This document shows positions 62,844-64,000 of a stretch of DNA of 64,000 bases, piece after piece. How positions within the stretch are numbered: the stretch's first letter is position 1; every line of letters begins with the position of its first letter. A program made the translations under genes and the position numbers. A model generated the notes under the pieces. That model was not told the DNA's origin. It searched no databases and saw nothing but the letters and a program-made list of their open reading frames with translations. This DNA is from Gymnorhina tibicen (Eukaryota > Chordata > Aves > Passeriformes > Artamidae), in assembly GCA_013399875.1 (NCBI GenBank), contig VXAZ01005693.1, positions 893,750 through 957,749 on the forward strand. Direction: 5' to 3'.

Positions 62844-62998
62844 CTTCTGAAGTCCTCCATTCTCCTCCACCAAAGGAGGCAGAGCACTGGTGCTGTTGGA
62901 AGATGGTGGCTCGACATTGTAGTCACGAAAGCAGCAGAATAAGGTGCTAAAGATACTTCTACTCCTTTGCTTCTTCAAGCTGATATTACATTGGGACA
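62844..62998 (-). CDS. CTDSPL: CTDSPL exon 2 (N-terminal regulatory region)
   Basis: The exon is 155 nt. Its first two bases (TG) complete a codon split with exon 1, and 51 full codons follow, starting [14 protein letters not shown] and ending VEENGGLQK. It encodes the non-catalytic N-terminal region: a basic stretch (KKQRSRS), a hydrophobic di-cysteine segment ([12 protein letters not shown]) and a Pro/Ser linker ([13 protein letters not shown]). The adjacent cysteines next to basic and hydrophobic residues are a plausible S-palmitoylation site, which would fit membrane association reported for SCP proteins; this is inference. The acceptor is a strong polypyrimidine tract ending in CAG. The donor, AAG/GTCAGG, is weaker than consensus, which may favour alternative use of the next exon. 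The linker differs from the mammalian version I recall, and the rest is nearly identical. Confidence 0.95.
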
Positions 62999-64000
62999 CT
63001 GGGGAAAAAAAAAACACACAGCAGAAAAATAAATTCATGTGGTACAGACCTGGTTTTCCACACCACAAAACTGAATTGAAGATGTATGGTTGTTATACTC
63101 AGAAATCTTTAACAAGTGTTAAGATTACAGAGATTTTCCAGCATACTGAGACCCTTTTTTCTCCTGTTCTGATTCATTTTTTCCCTTGTCAGACTCATAC
63201 AGTGACATCCTGGAACCAACCTGGAACTCTGCATAATCACACCGAGACAACACAGAGCGTTTTCCAAGTAACATCCAAGGTGGATACTGTAATTACACAA
63301 AATAACTCGCTGCTCAAATGTGTCTCTGGACTGAGAAAGCAAAGAGATCTGAACACCAGAGATGCACTAAATGCCTGCTGTAGAGTTTCTACACAACTTC
63401 ACAATCACGTGTGGAACATTAAAAAGTCCTGCAAGGAAAAGCTCTGAGATGTTTCCGGGTTTCCTCTGTTACTGTTTGACAGCACTGCTGGGAGACAGAA
63501 GACGCCAGCGTAGAGGCTGCAGGAACAAGGGTGGTGCTAAAGAAACAGGAGCCCTGGCCTTGATTTTCAACTTGCTTATTGGTCTACCAGGATAAAAATA
63601 ACCCTGAAGTGGTAAAAAATTACATACAGCTGAATGAAAGCAAGTGTAGCGTTTCTAAAGAATGAAAACTGTAGTTAAAAGCAATAGTTTAGAGAAAAGA
63701 AATGCACATAAGACATCCAGGGATTTCCCCTAAGAAAAAGATCTTGAACACATTAAAATAAAATAGAATAAAATAAAAGACCTGCAGAAAAGGTTTAGAA
63801 TGTTTTAAGTAATACTTGATTTGTTCACCAACTATTTTAATTATCTATTGTCATGTTTCTAGATTATGTTTATTTAGAACTACCTGTTTCCTATGTCGGA
63901 TAGGAAACCAAACACTCCCTCCTCATTCCAAAGCTACAGGTAAAGGAAATTCTTAGTAAGTCCCATCACGCACATCAAAATACAATTCCCCATCTTTCTT
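62999..64000 (-). other. CTDSPL: CTDSPL intron 1, 3' part
   Basis: This sequence lies upstream of exon 2 in the gene's sense. The acceptor is a T-rich tract followed by CCCAG at 62999-63008. Intron 1 of CTDSPL is very long in other vertebrates, so exon 1, with the start codon and promoter, is probably tens of kilobases to the right. There is a short AATAAA-rich low-complexity stretch at 63751-63779. I see no exon here, and the open frames at 62944-63447 and 63109-63342 have no recognisable content. Confidence 0.8.

Larger units (their letters stand above)
29430..64000 (-). other. CTDSPL: CTDSPL transcription unit (exons 2-8, 3'UTR; exon 1 outside window)
   Basis: This is the only recognisable protein-coding gene. 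Seven exons read right to left, each bounded by AG acceptors and GT donors, and they concatenate in frame to 249 residues plus a stop. The human protein as I recall it is 276 residues, with about 27 encoded by exon 1, so the count fits with only exon 1 missing. The product is a HAD-superfamily (FCP/SCP) phosphatase that removes phosphate from Ser5 of the RNA polymerase II CTD. Family work also gives it roles in REST-dependent silencing of neuronal genes and in dephosphorylating RB and SMAD proteins. Exon order and motifs identify CTDSPL rather than CTDSP1 or CTDSP2: the tail PFFEGLS..VYSMLH.LCNR is specific to CTDSPL. Intron 5 hosts miR-26a-1, which is the known host relationship in vertebrates. 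Confidence 0.96.

Overview
The window is vertebrate nuclear DNA, most likely from a bird. The case for a bird is a set of CR1 LINE 3' ends with the typical ATTCTATG-type terminal repeats and the GGTTGGAA..GACC core, a spliced gene with kilobase introns, and an avian-looking CTDSPL protein with an intronic miR-26a. There are no operons, CRISPR arrays or prokaryotic signals. Species was not determined.

Right part (about 29.4 kb to 64 kb): one gene on the minus strand, CTDSPL (SCP3/HYA22/RBSP3), a small RNA polymerase II CTD phosphatase. Seven coding exons are present: 62844-62998, 56257-56289, 49338-49439, 44325-44381, 37082-37174, 35284-35469 and 33285-33410. All have AG/GT boundaries. Together they give 249 codons and a stop, which fits CTDSPL minus its first exon; exon 1 and the promoter lie beyond base 64000. 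Every intron in the window is phase 0 except intron 1. The 33-nt exon can be skipped in frame. The 3'UTR runs from 33284 to about 29430, where an AATAAA is followed by a GU-rich element. The miR-26a-1 hairpin sits in intron 5 (40614-40690), in the same orientation as the gene. The host 3'UTR carries an 8-mer miR-26 seed match, and two more matches lie just past the proximal poly(A) site. This suggests the microRNA represses its own host transcript.

Left part (1 to about 28.4 kb): more GC-rich sequence in which I recognise no protein-coding exon. It holds at least nine CR1 fragments in both orientations (plus one doubtful one), a 56-bp minisatellite (10265-10489), a (GGA)n and an (AGAAG)n tract, and two CpG-dense stretches (about 8540-9860 and 27050-27670). 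A very G-rich motif lies on the minus strand next to an AATAAA (27032-27082). The two CpG-dense stretches are the best candidates for undescribed promoters or enhancers. A bidirectional AATAAA/TTTATT element at 28400-28415 lies where the GC-rich flank meets the AT-rich gene.

Two single N bases (30994 and 54721) lie in long A/T homopolymers and mark weak points in the assembly.
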